Shown piece by piece: positions 1 to 9,066 of a stretch of DNA of 64,000 bases. This DNA comes from Alitta virens. Lineage: Eukaryota > Annelida > Polychaeta > Phyllodocida > Nereididae. A model generated the notes under the pieces. That model saw only the letters and a program-made list of their open reading frames with translations, was not told where the DNA came from and did not search any database. The stretch is from NCBI GenBank assembly GCA_932294295.1, contig OW028573.1:67495829-67559828 (forward strand), written 5' to 3'. Positions within the stretch are counted from its first letter, which is position 1. Each line of letters starts with the position of its first letter. The translations under genes and the position numbers were made by a program.

Positions 1-109
1 TACTTGGTATCGACTCCATTTAAAACCGATCCACTGAACCGATACCTGGGGCCTAGTATCTGCCAATACCGATACCCGATCCTAATATCGGTACACCTCT
101 ATGGACATA

Positions 110-1090
110 CAGGAACTGGAGAACTGTGGAAAAGGAGTGTGCTTGAATGATGAGAAATTCTCATGCTTGATTTATGCAGATGATTTAGCCTTGCTGGCCA
201 AAAATGAAGAGGATTTAGTGTTTGCTGGACATAATGACTGAATGGACACGAAATGGGATATGAACATCAACGACGAAAAATCCAAAATTGTACATTTCAG
301 ACGAGGACCAAGTAAGCTAAGAACAAATGTGCAATTTTATTTGTGCACTCAACCCCTTGGAGATTATTGACCGTTATCGTTACCTTGGCTTGATTGTGAC
401 TGAATTCCTGGATTATAATGAAATGACCAAGAATGTTGCACGAGTAATATGAGCAAAATGTCAAGCACATGGTGGGTTCCCATACAAAGTATATTCCAAG
501 CTTTATGAAGGACTTGTACAGCAAATTCCGTATTATGGGGCACCAGTGTAGGGCTCCAAGGAGTTCTCCTGTATCATAGCAGTACCGAAGAGCATGCAGA
601 TATTTCCTTGGAGTTGGAAAGTATACCCCCAATGCTGGTTTGCAAGGTGACATGGGATGGCCTCTTCCTGAGCAAAACCAGTGGCTAGTAGTGAGCAGAC
701 GATGGTGTGGTTTTTCCAATATGGATGATGTCCGTCTGAACAAGAAGGTGTTCGCCTGGGTGTACTATGGTAGTGGCAAGGTCAAGGACTCTTTATTCCA
801 CATCAGGTCTTTCTTGAACAGCATCGAAATGAGCCACTTGAATGACATAATTAGACAGTCACATGATTTCAAGAGAAACAAGTTCACCAGCTGCACTAAC
901 AGGTTGCTTCACGCAAACTTGGAGGGCTCGTGGCAGTGCCATCCATTGAAAGGGACAGAATAAATTACATTCCTTGGAGTAGCACCACTGAGAATTAAGA
1001 CTCGCCGCTATGCAAGAGTAGCTGTCAAAGATAGACTTTGCATGTTTTGTGGATTGAGGGAAACTGAGGATGAAGAACAAGGACTGATAA
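110..1090 (+). pseudogene. Decayed non-LTR retrotransposon reverse transcriptase
   Basis: Translation in shifting + frames gives reverse-transcriptase fragments. The YADD catalytic motif reads LIYADDLALLAKNEEDL near 163-222, followed by KSKIVHFRRGPS (about 279-312), a YRYLGLIVTEFLDYNEM block (about 373-425) and the tail of the LINE ORF (about 595-960: RRYFLGVGKY, then PLPEQNQWLVVSRRWC). A last block, RRYARVAVKDRLCMFCGLRETEDEE (read in two halves, about 1002-1078), looks like the cysteine-bearing C terminus of such ORFs. Frames change several times and stops interrupt the frame (for example TGA near 238), so this is a dead fragment. Its 5' end is not visible. The longest intact piece is the frame at 640-963. 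The class (L1/RTE-like versus other) cannot be fixed by eye. Confidence 0.72.
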
Positions 1091-1894
1091 GATGCAATAT
1101 GTATGATAATTTGCGATATGGACAAACTAAGTTTTATTTTAAGTTTCCCACCTATTTGTGTATATGTTGCCATAGCTAGCCATGCAATATTAACCAAACA
1201 ACTTAATTTTGTTTATAGCATTTCATATTTTTGCTGTTTTATTTGGTTTTTATACCTTTTAGACATTTACGTATTGTATGCTCATGCTATGATTTTATAT
1301 CAATTTTAAGTCTCTCATAATTCTTAACTGAATGGTCTTTTATCATATGCATCTATCTACTCTATCTACATCTGGTCTTGACTTGTGCAGTGCAGATAGT
1401 TGAATTGTTGGATGTAAATTAGTGTGTCATAGGCGAAAGACAATGAAGAGAAAGGTCAGATGAGCCACAACTCTGGTCACGTGTGATGGTGATCCCCTAA
1501 ATTCGAACCAAAGCAATTTCCTGCTGTGCAGCCCACCCAGCTGAGGTACTGGTCACAGCTATGTTAATGCATGGTCCTCAAGTCATTGAAAGCTGTAACC
1601 TGCAACCAGCATCTCAAAGATGCTGATTGAAGTGATGAATTGATCAGAATGAAAGTTCACCTGAAGAGACAATTTATTCTATGATCAAGAATTGTTGCAT
1701 GATTCAAAGCAAATATGCTATGACACCGTTGCAAGCTAATGCATGTGTCTGAGATAAAGCTTATAAAGATTCCTAGATGAACAATACAGGACACACAGAC
1801 CATTTGAAAAAGACCAAATGGCATTCAACCACTATGCTTCCCATGACAACAAATTCCAATATTTGGAACTAAAGTATTGCTCTCCACTTGAATC
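1091..1894. other. No recognised gene
   Basis: Only short AT-rich open frames are present. No domain, repeat or RNA structure was recognised up to the Harbinger target site. Confidence 0.5.
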
Positions 1895-1897
1895 TAA

Positions 1898-2025
1898 AGC
1901 CCCGTTCCCACATAGCCGAGTTACTCGTAGTCAACTCGTAGTAACAACAAAAATTACGTAAAGCCCCGTTCCCACATAGCCGAGTTACTCGTAGTCAACT
2001 CGTAGTAACAACAAAAATTACGTAA
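1898..2025. repeat. Tandemly duplicated left terminus of Harbinger copy 1
   Basis: A 64-bp unit occurs twice in direct tandem. Copy 1 starts at 1898 and copy 2 at 1962, each preceded by TAA. Each unit holds the whole 44-bp terminal inverted repeat plus a TTACGTAA-containing stretch. The right end has only one such terminus. Confidence 0.9.
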
Positions 2026-2070
2026 CACCCAAAATTCGAGGAGTTGGCGACGAATTTTTGCGGAAAAAAT

Positions 2071-2296
2071 GACCAGGAGTGACTCGCCGAGTTACTCGCC
2101 GAATTACTCGCCGAGTTACTCGGCGGGTTCAGCGAGCAACTCGCCGAGTACCAGGAGTGACTCGCCGAGTTGCAGCCAATTAGTGAACGATCTCGAGGAG
2201 AGTGTCGGCGAGTTAGAGGAGTAAATCGCCGAGTACCAGGAGTAACTCGCCGAGTACCAGGAGTAACTCGCCGAGTACCAGGAGTAACTCGTAATG
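2071..2296. repeat. Left subterminal array of palindromic 11-mers
   Basis: Multiple copies of the near-palindrome actcgccgagt occur here. At 2232-2294 they form three perfect 21-bp units (gtaccaggagtaactcgccga). The same core is found in the right end and overlaps the terminal repeat sequence. It is a candidate binding array for the transposase or the Myb-like protein; that role is inferred. Confidence 0.8.
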
Positions 2297-2374
2297 TCGA
2301 CGAGTTATACTCATGATACTCATCAAGGTTATTACTTAAATTATTATGCAAATAGCTGTGTTTAATTACAAAAA

Positions 2375-2385
2375 TATATAAATAG
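2375..2385 (+). promoter_or_regulatory. TATA box of Harbinger transposase gene
   Basis: TATATAAATAG lies 67 bp upstream of the transposase ATG. An equivalent TATATAAG lies 59 bp upstream of the homologous ATG in copy 2, which supports its being the core promoter. Confidence 0.6.
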
Positions 2386-2441
2386 GGGCTGCATCTTCTG
2401 TTCTTGATCATTCTGTCTGTAGCTGCTGAAGAGAGAGGACC

Positions 2442-3767
2442 ATGGACATGCATCAGACAGAACATCAGAATAGAGTCTTGGTACTACTAGCTGCTCATGC
2501 GAATCTGCAACTTGCTGTTGTTGCAGCAGCATTACTTGAGGATGAGGAGAGTAAGAAGAAAGAAGAAAGAAAATTAGCAGCCATGAGGAGGAAGAGGAGG
2601 AGGAGGTATTGGGTGAGGCCCTGGCTGCTGAGAAGACCTCAGATGGGACAGTATGAGCGTCTACTGACTGAACTGATGCAAGAGGACACTTCTAGTTATA
2701 CTAACTTTTTGAGAATGGAACCAGCCATGTTTCAAGGGATCCTTGGCAAAATAGGTCATAGGATTACCAAAGAAGACACCTTCTGGAGGAAATCTTTGGA
2801 GCCAGGACTCAGACTTGCCATCACCCTCCGCTATTTGGCAACTGGAAACAGCTACAGGTCCCTCATGTATGGCTTCAGAGTGGCTTACAATACCATCAGC
2901 AACATAATTCGAGAAGTCTGTGAAGCCATCATTGCGGAGTATAATGAAGATGTCCTGGCATGCCCCACAACTCCAGAAGAGTGGAGAGAAGTTGCGAAAC
3001 TGTTCTATTCAAGGTGGAACTTTCCTCACTGTATTGGAGCCATTGATGGGAAGCATGTGGCCATCAAATGTCCTCCAAAAGGTGGTTCAGTGTATTTCAA
3101 TTACAAGGGCTTCCATTCCATCGTACTCATGGCTCTTGTGGATGCTGATTACAAGTTCCTCTATGTAGACTGTGGAGCAAACGGCGCTGGATCTGATGGA
3201 GGAGTTTTTAATGATACACTCCTGAGAGAAGGACTTGAAGAAGGGACCATTGGATTACCTCCACCTGAACCAATTCTTCCTGGTCACAGACCTCTTCCCT
3301 ACTTCATTGTCGGAGATGATGCCTTCCCCTTGAGAACCTGGCTGATGAAGCCACTGCCTCTCAGAAACATGACCAAAGAGCAGAGGATATACAATTACCG
3401 CCTCTCCCGGGCAAGAAGAATTGTGGAAAACGCATTTGGGATCCTTGCAGCAAGGTTCAGGTGTCTCCTGACTACCATGCCACAAAGAACTAAGACAGTG
3501 GAATCTATAGTCATTGCATGTTGCTGCCTCCACAATCTGATGAGAATAACTTATCCGACTGCTCAGAACATCATGCTGGACCATGAAGATCCAATCACAC
3601 ATCGTATCATCCCAGGAACTTGGAGGGCAGCTGGAGAAATCGATGAAATGCCACCAACAAATAGAGGGCATTCTATGACTGAAGCAGCCAAGAATCAACG
3701 GCAGTACTTGGTGGACTTTGTCAATTCAGAAGAAGGAAGAGTGCCATGGCAAGATGACATGGTATAA
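2442..3767 (+). CDS. PIF/Harbinger (HARBI1-like) DDE transposase
   Basis: This is an intact 441-residue single-exon protein of the DDE_Tnp_4 type, the nuclease that cuts and joins Harbinger ends at TWA targets in the nucleus. A lysine/arginine-rich stretch (residues 38-55, KKKEERKLAAMRRKRRRR) is a likely nuclear localisation signal. Residues about 118-165 resemble the helix-turn-helix found before the catalytic core. The catalytic triad is visible as D202 (IGAIDGKH), D293 (VGDDAFP; D292 is adjacent) and E329 (RIVENAFG), with 35 residues between the second D and the E. The start is the ATG in accATGG after a TATA box; the diverged copy at 13802 begins at the same place. A poly(A) signal follows 80 bp after the stop. 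The gene converges on the Myb-like gene at 4556-6256. Length is near the family norm (350-450 residues, from memory), and no stop or missing motif was seen. Confidence 0.93.
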   Translation: MDMHQTEHQNRVLVLLAAHANLQLAVVAAALLEDEESKKKEERKLAAMRRKRRRRYWVRPWLLRRPQMGQYERLLTELMQEDTSSYTNFLRMEPAMFQGILGKIGHRITKEDTFWRKSLEPGLRLAITLRYLATGNSYRSLMYGFRVAYNTISNIIREVCEAIIAEYNEDVLACPTTPEEWREVAKLFYSRWNFPHCIGAIDGKHVAIKCPPKGGSVYFNYKGFHSIVLMALVDADYKFLYVDCGANGAGSDGGVFNDTLLREGLEEGTIGLPPPEPILPGHRPLPYFIVGDDAFPLRTWLMKPLPLRNMTKEQRIYNYRLSRARRIVENAFGILAARFRCLLTTMPQRTKTVESIVIACCCLHNLMRITYPTAQNIMLDHEDPITHRIIPGTWRAAGEIDEMPPTNRGHSMTEAAKNQRQYLVDFVNSEEGRVPWQDDMV

Positions 3768-3783
3768 AGATTCCACAAAACAA

Positions 3784-3837
3784 CCCCGGCCTTTTTCAAG
3801 GCCACCAAATCCTCCCAAAAGAGCAGACCATGTACAC
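3784..3837 (+). repeat. Inverted repeat, left arm, 3' of transposase gene
   Basis: It starts 17 bp after the transposase stop and is the reverse complement of 4481-4534, with a few mismatches. It contains the small hairpin ggcctttttcaaggcc, which recurs 3' of the transposase pseudogene in copy 2 (17107-17122). It is probably part of the 3' UTR or a termination/processing element; the function is inferred. Confidence 0.8.
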
Positions 3838-3846
3838 TTCTTGTGT

Positions 3847-3852
3847 AATAAA
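3847..3852 (+). promoter_or_regulatory. Poly(A) signal of transposase gene
   Basis: AATAAA lies 80 bp after the stop codon and just after the inverted-repeat arm. Copy 2 has AATAAA at the equivalent place (17128-17133), shortly after its own hairpin. Confidence 0.55.
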
Positions 3853-3888
3853 AAAAACGTTCCTGTCTGACCCACACAAAATATTTTA

Positions 3889-4254
3889 TTGGTTCAGAAG
3901 TGCCGTAGTTGTTGGTTGTTCAGAAGTGCCGTACTTTTTTTTTGTTCAGAAGTGCCGTATTATTTTTTTTGCTTCAGAACTGCCGTAGTTGTTTCTTGTT
4001 CAGAAGTGCCGTATTATTTTTTTTGCTTCAGAACTGCCGTAGTTGTTTCTTGTTCAGAAGTGCCGTACTTTCATTATTTTCATCGCAGTATAATAGAAAA
4101 ATCTACGGCAGTTCTGAAGCAAAAAAAATAATACGGCACTTCTGAACAAGACACAACTACGGCACTTCTGAACAAAAAAAAAGTACGGCACTTCTGAACA
4201 AAAAAAAAAGTACGGCACTTCTGAACAACCAACAACTACGGCACTTCTGAACCA
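3889..4254. repeat. Foldback of nested inverted repeats between the two Harbinger genes
   Basis: The left arm (3889-4069) is built from about seven units of the type ttcagaagtgccgta plus T-rich or agttgtt spacers. The right arm (4103-4254) is the reverse complement (tacggcacttctgaa units). About 33 bp separate the arms. RNA or single-stranded DNA from this region would fold into a long hairpin. It could be a nested foldback/MITE insertion or a resident separator of the convergent genes. No target duplication is obvious. Confidence 0.85.
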
Positions 4255-4480
4255 AAAAAAGTATGTCTTCTTTCATTAAAATTATTAACCCTTATTAAAA
4301 GAAATATTACAAAAAAATGGACCAATATCTGTGCTGTAATGAAAAGGAAATATGAACAAGTTACTTGAAGTGAAGAAATTGATTTTGGACTAAAATATTA
4401 TACTTTCGTGGACAAAGATAGAGAAAAGTTTGGAGGGTTTTGGAACTTTTTTTTTTGATTGATTGTTTATACACAGATAT

Positions 4481-4534
4481 GTGTACAAGGCGTGCTCTTT
4501 TGGGAGGATTTGGTGGCCTTGAAAAAGGCCGGGG
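4481..4534 (-). repeat. Inverted repeat, right arm, 3' of Myb-like gene
   Basis: This is the reverse complement of 3784-3837. On the - strand it lies 22 bp after the stop of the Myb-like gene, so both convergent genes end in the same 54-bp module. Confidence 0.8.
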
Positions 4535-4555
4535 ATGGTTTTAAAACTGTTGTCT

Positions 4556-6256
4556 TCAAACATTCAAAAACTGGCTTATGTTCAAAGCAGGAGTTGAAGT
4601 GGTGGGAATCTCGGAAATCATGGATGGAGGTCCGGAAGGTGGCATTGCTGAGGTTCCCGCTGGCCAATTCTTTTCTGGACTTATCATTGGTGGGAAGTGC
4701 ACCTGATGCTGGGATCCAGAAGGAGGATAGAACTGGTGCTGCTGCTGGTGCTGCTGCTGGTGCTGCTGCTGGTGCTGCTGCTGGTGCTGCTGCTGGTGCT
4801 GCTGCTGGTGATGCTGCTGGTGATGCTGCTGGTGCTGCATGAATTGCTGAGGTTGATGCTGGGGTTGATGCTGCAGCTGGAACCTGGCTCTAATGGCATT
4901 CGCTTTGAGCTGCATGAATGTGGGGATCAGGTTGCTGTGCAGGTCTTCAAATGCTTCATCATCCATGGACAGACATTCCATGACAATGAACTCCCCCATC
5001 GCCCGGATTCGCCTCTCCTTCAAATCCTTTGGAGGAACGGCCATTTGCTGCATAGTCTGCTGGATGACTCCAGTAGACTGTCTGGCAATGTTAACAAGAT
5101 TTTCTATGCCAGATTGCGGTGGCGTGGACCTTTTCCTTTTCTTGTATGGACCACCCTTCGTCTGCCGGACAGGAGGGATATCCATAGAAATGTCCGGATC
5201 AGAAATTTCCTGGGGCCCGGAATCATCAGCTGGAGTAGAGCTCCCTTCTTCTTCCTCGAGATTTTTAAGTGTCTCCCGTGCCTTGCCAATTTTCTTCTGG
5301 AGGGCAGTGTTCCCCCGGCGACTTGGAATACGTGTAATGTGGTCCACAAGGAATCCAAAATTCGATATAATCCACAACTCCTTCTCTGTGGGGTTCCTCT
5401 TCGCAGTTCCAGATGGTCCCTGCCGCACTAGTTTCCCTGCGACAGTCCGCATGGATTCCATCCAGGTCTTCAATTGGAATCCAGTGCAGGGGACACTCAG
5501 TTTCCTTGCCATCTCATTGATGAGGGCCATTTTCTTTCCTGAATCCTTGTAGGCTTTCAAGGTCCGGTCATAAAAAATGGGATTGTCTCTAAACCAGTCA
5601 GCGATATCCTGCTCATCGGTGGCTGGCAGGAACAACTTTTCCTGTTTTTTCCTGGCAACATTGGAAAGTGTAGCAGGCACTTCGGACGTAGCAGGTGAAG
5701 TAGCAGGCGAGGGAGCAGGCGAAGGAACAGGCGAAGAAGCAGGCGAAGGAGCAGGCGAAGGAGCAGGCGAAGGAACAGGTGAAGGAGCAGGCGAAGGAGC
5801 AGGCGAAGGAGCAGGTGCAGGCGAAGAAGTAGCAGGTGCTGCAGCAGACGCAGGAGTAGCAACCTGGGGCTCATCATTACTACTGCCAGCATCTGATGAC
5901 GTTCTTGTTGGCACTGGCAGACGCGTCTTGGCAGTCCTCTTGGCAGGAGATCTTGCAGCAGCAGTCCTCTTGGCAGGAGATCTTGCAGCAGCAGTAGTCC
6001 TCTTGGCAGGAGATCTTGCAGCAGCAGCAGTCTTCTTGCCAGGAGATCTTGCAGCAGTAGTCCTCTTGGCAGGAGATCTTGCAGCAGCAGTAGTCCTCTT
6101 GACAGGAGATCTTGGAGCAGACTTCTTCATTTTCTTCACAGGAAGAGCAGTCTTCTGCGATGTCTTTGTCGGGTTTTCAGAGTCATCAGAAGATCCAGCA
6201 GATAGTTCTGTGTCCACTGCAGGCCTTTTGGCGAACCTGGTCTTTTTCATCGGCAT
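4556..6256 (-). CDS. Harbinger-encoded Myb/SANT (MADF-like) DNA-binding protein
   Basis: This is an intact 566-residue protein. Autonomous Harbinger elements carry such a partner, which binds DNA and, in studied cases, brings the transposase to the nucleus and the element ends. Residues 46-112 are six to seven repeats of the type RSPAKRTTAA, basic and histone-H1-like. Residues 143-190 are PAPS/PS repeats. Residues about 214-310 form the trihelix/SANT-like core (tryptophans W221, W265, W295). Residues 311-336 are charged and helical; 369-376 (PYKKRKRS) is a likely nuclear signal. Residues about 409-460 are a helical, BESS-like C-terminal segment, followed by a Gln/His repeat at 462-508 (QQHQ units). 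A TATA box lies about 85 bp upstream. The assignment rests on fold-like features and on its place in the element, because the SANT core is diverged. Confidence 0.82.
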   Translation of the reverse strand: MPMKKTRFAKRPAVDTELSAGSSDDSENPTKTSQKTALPVKKMKKSAPRSPVKRTTAAARSPAKRTTAARSPGKKTAAAARSPAKRTTAAARSPAKRTAAARSPAKRTAKTRLPVPTRTSSDAGSSNDEPQVATPASAAAPATSSPAPAPSPAPSPAPSPVPSPAPSPAPSPASSPVPSPAPSPATSPATSEVPATLSNVARKKQEKLFLPATDEQDIADWFRDNPIFYDRTLKAYKDSGKKMALINEMARKLSVPCTGFQLKTWMESMRTVAGKLVRQGPSGTAKRNPTEKELWIISNFGFLVDHITRIPSRRGNTALQKKIGKARETLKNLEEEEGSSTPADDSGPQEISDPDISMDIPPVRQTKGGPYKKRKRSTPPQSGIENLVNIARQSTGVIQQTMQQMAVPPKDLKERRIRAMGEFIVMECLSMDDEAFEDLHSNLIPTFMQLKANAIRARFQLQHQPQHQPQQFMQHQQHHQQHHQQQHQQQHQQQHQQQHQQQHQQQHQFYPPSGSQHQVHFPPMISPEKNWPAGTSAMPPSGPPSMISEIPTTSTPALNISQFLNV

Positions 6257-6337
6257 GATAAAAAATTTCTGGAGCGGTCTTTTGGTCTTCTATGTGTGTT
6301 AGCAAAATGCTGAATGATCCCCTGATCACTGGTCAAT

Positions 6338-6346
6338 CTTTATATA
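6338..6346 (-). promoter_or_regulatory. TATA box of Myb-like gene
   Basis: On the - strand this reads TATATAAAG, about 85 bp upstream of the ATG at 6256. Confidence 0.5.
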
Positions 6347-6495
6347 CTACCTAGAGAGCGTACCCCGCTGTGATGACATAACAAACCCAGATACCATTGC
6401 GTCATTTGCAGTTAGTCCAAGCGCGTTGGATCTACATCATTCACTGGTTAAACCCACGGAGTGACACTTTAAACCCCCTCGACTGAATTCTGGCA

Positions 6496-6585
6496 CTCCT
6501 ACAACTCGGCGAATTACTCCTACAACTCGGCGAGTTACTCCTACAACTCGCCGAGTTACTCCTACAACTCGCCGAGTTACTCCTC
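6496..6585. repeat. Right subterminal array, block 1
   Basis: Four 21-bp units (ctcctacaactcggcgaatta, with variants reading actcgccgagt). Confidence 0.85.
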
Positions 6586-6626
6586 GCACTCCTCAACATC
6601 CCCCCCGAGTGTAATACGAGTGAAAA

Positions 6627-6732
6627 TAGCGCCGAGTAACTCGCCGAGTTCGAGGAGTAACTCGGCGAGTTCGAGGAGTAACTCGGCGAGTTCGAGGAGT
6701 AACTCGGCGAGTTCGAGGAGTAACTCGGCGAG
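6627..6732. repeat. Right subterminal array, block 2
   Basis: Five 21-bp units (gagtaactcggcgagttcga type), inverted relative to block 1 and carrying the same palindromic core as the left array. Confidence 0.88.
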
Positions 6733-6933
6733 ACATGACCAAGATTTTGAAACTCCTGAAAATCCGCCGAGTGTGCCGTGCAGCACGGCATACTCGGGAG
6801 ACTCGGCAAACTCGGCTCCAAATCCCACGAGTTCGCTACGAGACTCAGGAGTGTCTCGCCGAGCATCTCTCGAGTGCGAGGAGTAATCGCCGAGTTTAGT
6901 AAGAGTTGGGCCCGAGAGGCGTGTTACGTAATC

Positions 6934-6977
6934 CTACGAGTTGACTACGAGTAACTCGGCTATGTGGGAACGGGGCT
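6934..6977 (-). repeat. Right terminal inverted repeat of Harbinger copy 1
   Basis: This is the 44-bp inverted match to the left terminus, ending ...GGGAACGGGGCT and followed by the TAA target duplication at 6978-6980. Confidence 0.92.
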
Positions 6978-6980
6978 TAA

Positions 6981-8150
6981 GAGCATGATGACACTGTTAT
7001 GCAATTTATACATAAATTCTAACGCTCCCTGTCCCTCACAAAAACAAAGCTCATAATGGTTTGCTTGACCAAATGCAGTTTTAGTGACAAATAAACAGTG
7101 GGCGTGATTTCACACATTCTGCTGAGCATCATATTTTACCAAATTTACCAAGACTTAATTACTGCAATGATGAATAGTTACAATATGTATTTCGGACAAT
7201 TCTCTATAGACCTATTAAATTATTTGTACTCGCTCTGTAATGCGTCTGTAAAAGCTGAGAGTTCTGACAGCACTAACTATGCATTACATTGCAGACTTTA
7301 TGACTGCTGTGTATCTTCTGTTTAACATTTTTGCAAGATAAACGGTATTGTTTTTGTTATCTTCAGCTGTCGTTTGAGCTAATTCGATTGTTCATCCTAT
7401 ATCATTGGCAGTGGGTGCATCTCTGACGTAAACACACGTATTTAGGAGCACAGACAGAGCTAGACAGAGCCTGCTTTATCAGGTTAGGCAGATACATATT
7501 CAAACAAGCAGGCTATTCTTGCAGATTACGTTCAATCTCACAGCTCGAGGGTGTTATGTCAGACTATGGTTGTGGTGGCTAAGTTTTTGCAGCCAGATCT
7601 GTTGGTGAGATTAATACTGTATTAGGTATCATAAGGTATGTATGAAAGCTTATGGTCACATGGTGTACAATGTAACTTTGATCATATATATGCGGGGTCC
7701 TTGATGAAACGTCTAGGGCAGTATCAACGTCTGCCTGACACGCAGACCCGGAACTCAGTAAACACTCCTGTTGTGCCGTTGGAGCGGAGAATAAAGCCAA
7801 GAAAAATGTCCTTTGAAGTGAGGAGAAAACACGAAGGGACTGTGGAGACAAATCCCTGGCCTGTGCCCAGCTCTTATCAGGTGCAAATGGCATGCTGTAA
7901 CTGGCATTGACGGTTCTCCTCAGTGTTTAACGACTGTTGTAAACCTGGGTTCCAGGACCATCAAGACTTCTCCAGGGAGACGATTTGACTTCTCTGTCCT
8001 AACCTGATGAGCTCATAATGACAAATGGCCCCCTCAGAGCACCGAGCCGGCTTTACAGACAGGAGTTTTCAGTTGCCATTACATTCCAAGGCGGAAATAC
8101 TATTGATCTTATTATTTGGTTTTTAAATTGTGATTTAATAGTCTCTCACA
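6981..8150. other. No recognised gene
   Basis: Short open frames occur on both strands around 7580-7910, but they lack a recognisable domain and overlap each other. Nothing is supported. Confidence 0.45.
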
Positions 8151-8153
8151 ACT

Positions 8154-8322
<169 letters not shown>

Positions 8323-8955
8323 TAAAGGACATATGAGTTATGAAGAAATGTGTAACACAGAAAAACAAATGACTATTTACAAAAAATGTGTAAAAGCTAC
8401 AGCTATCTTGATGTTTAAGGTGAATAGGGGTCTTTCACCAAGTTATGTAACTGAACTATTCACTAAGCACACTACACAGTATGAGATGAGAGATAATGAA
8501 AGATTCTCTCTTCCTAACTACAACACAATAAATTATGGCAAAAATAGTTTTAGGTATTATGGAGCTAAACTTTGGAATAATATCCCGGTGAATATTAAGA
8601 AAAGTGTCTCACTCAACACCTTCAAATCAGCAATAAGCACATGGTTGCTAACTTGTGATGAAAACACCCTAATGTGAACAAAAGCTACACCAACTCATTT
8701 TATTTGCAGGCACTTTCTGGATGGATATCATGAATAAGCAAGACAAACGGAAAGGACTATACTAATTTTAAAAAGGGCTTTAAAAGATGGGACTGAATTA
8801 CAGAACTTAAAAAGACTCTTTACTGGATTTAACCGATTTCATTATCATTCTATAATATTTTCTTTTTCTTTTCTCTGTTCATTCATTTTGTGTTATCTTG
8901 TCGTACAGAAGCAAATGCTTTGTAACTTACATGACGTTAAATAAAATTATACATA
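8323..8955 (+). pseudogene. LINE 3' fragment: C terminus of RT ORF plus 3' UTR
   Basis: The frame open to the stop at 8675-8677 reads SYEEMCNTEKQMTIYKKC, then ILMFKVNRGLSPSYV, then NSFRYYGAKLWNNIPVNIKK and FKSAISTWL. This is the characteristic C-terminal segment downstream of the reverse transcriptase in CR1/Jockey-like LINEs. There is no RT domain, so this is a 5'-truncated insertion. The 3' UTR continues to a second (TAC)n tract at 8957. The upstream microsatellite is read in frame as polythreonine and is not real coding sequence. Confidence 0.72.
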
Positions 8956-8956
8956 C

Positions 8957-8957
8957 A

Positions 8958-9010
<53 letters not shown>

Positions 9011-9066
9011 TTACTACTACTACTACCATTACTACTACTACTACTATTATTTCTACTACTACTACT
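8957..9066. repeat. (TAC)n microsatellite
   Basis: About 110 bp of TAC repeats with a few substitutions at the 3' end of the LINE fragment. Confidence 0.95.

Larger units (their letters stand above)
1898..6977 (+). mobile_element. Complete PIF/Harbinger DNA transposon (copy 1)
   Basis: The element is bounded by TAA at 1895-1897 and TAA at 6978-6980, the 3-bp target duplication typical of PIF/Harbinger. The outermost 44 bp of each end are inverted copies beginning AGCCCCGTTCCCACATAG, and a TTACGTAA block follows on both sides. Inside are two intact genes in convergent orientation, a DDE transposase (+) and a Myb/SANT-like protein (-). This is the standard two-gene make-up of autonomous Harbinger elements. 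Subterminal 21-bp arrays lie just inside both ends. Intact frames and matching termini suggest a young, possibly still active insertion. The left end is present twice in tandem (1898 and 1962), so the functional boundary could be either. Confidence 0.9.

Noticed and set aside
4697..5431. Long + strand frame opposite the Myb-like gene, rich in leucine and valine
   Set aside because: It is the antisense reading of the Gln/His repeat and SANT region. The - strand frame has domain structure, a start and a TATA box.
5577..6302. + strand frame with EGAGEGAGE repeats
   Set aside because: Antisense of the PAPS and RSPAKRT repeats of the Myb-like gene.
6496..6732. CRISPR-like regular repeats
   Set aside because: Units are contiguous with no unique spacers, the genome is animal, and they lie inside a transposon end.
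6441..6886. Overlapping frames encoding SNSPSYSS or ELLLELA repeats on both strands
   Set aside because: Products of the 21-bp subterminal array, whose period is a multiple of three. Not genes.
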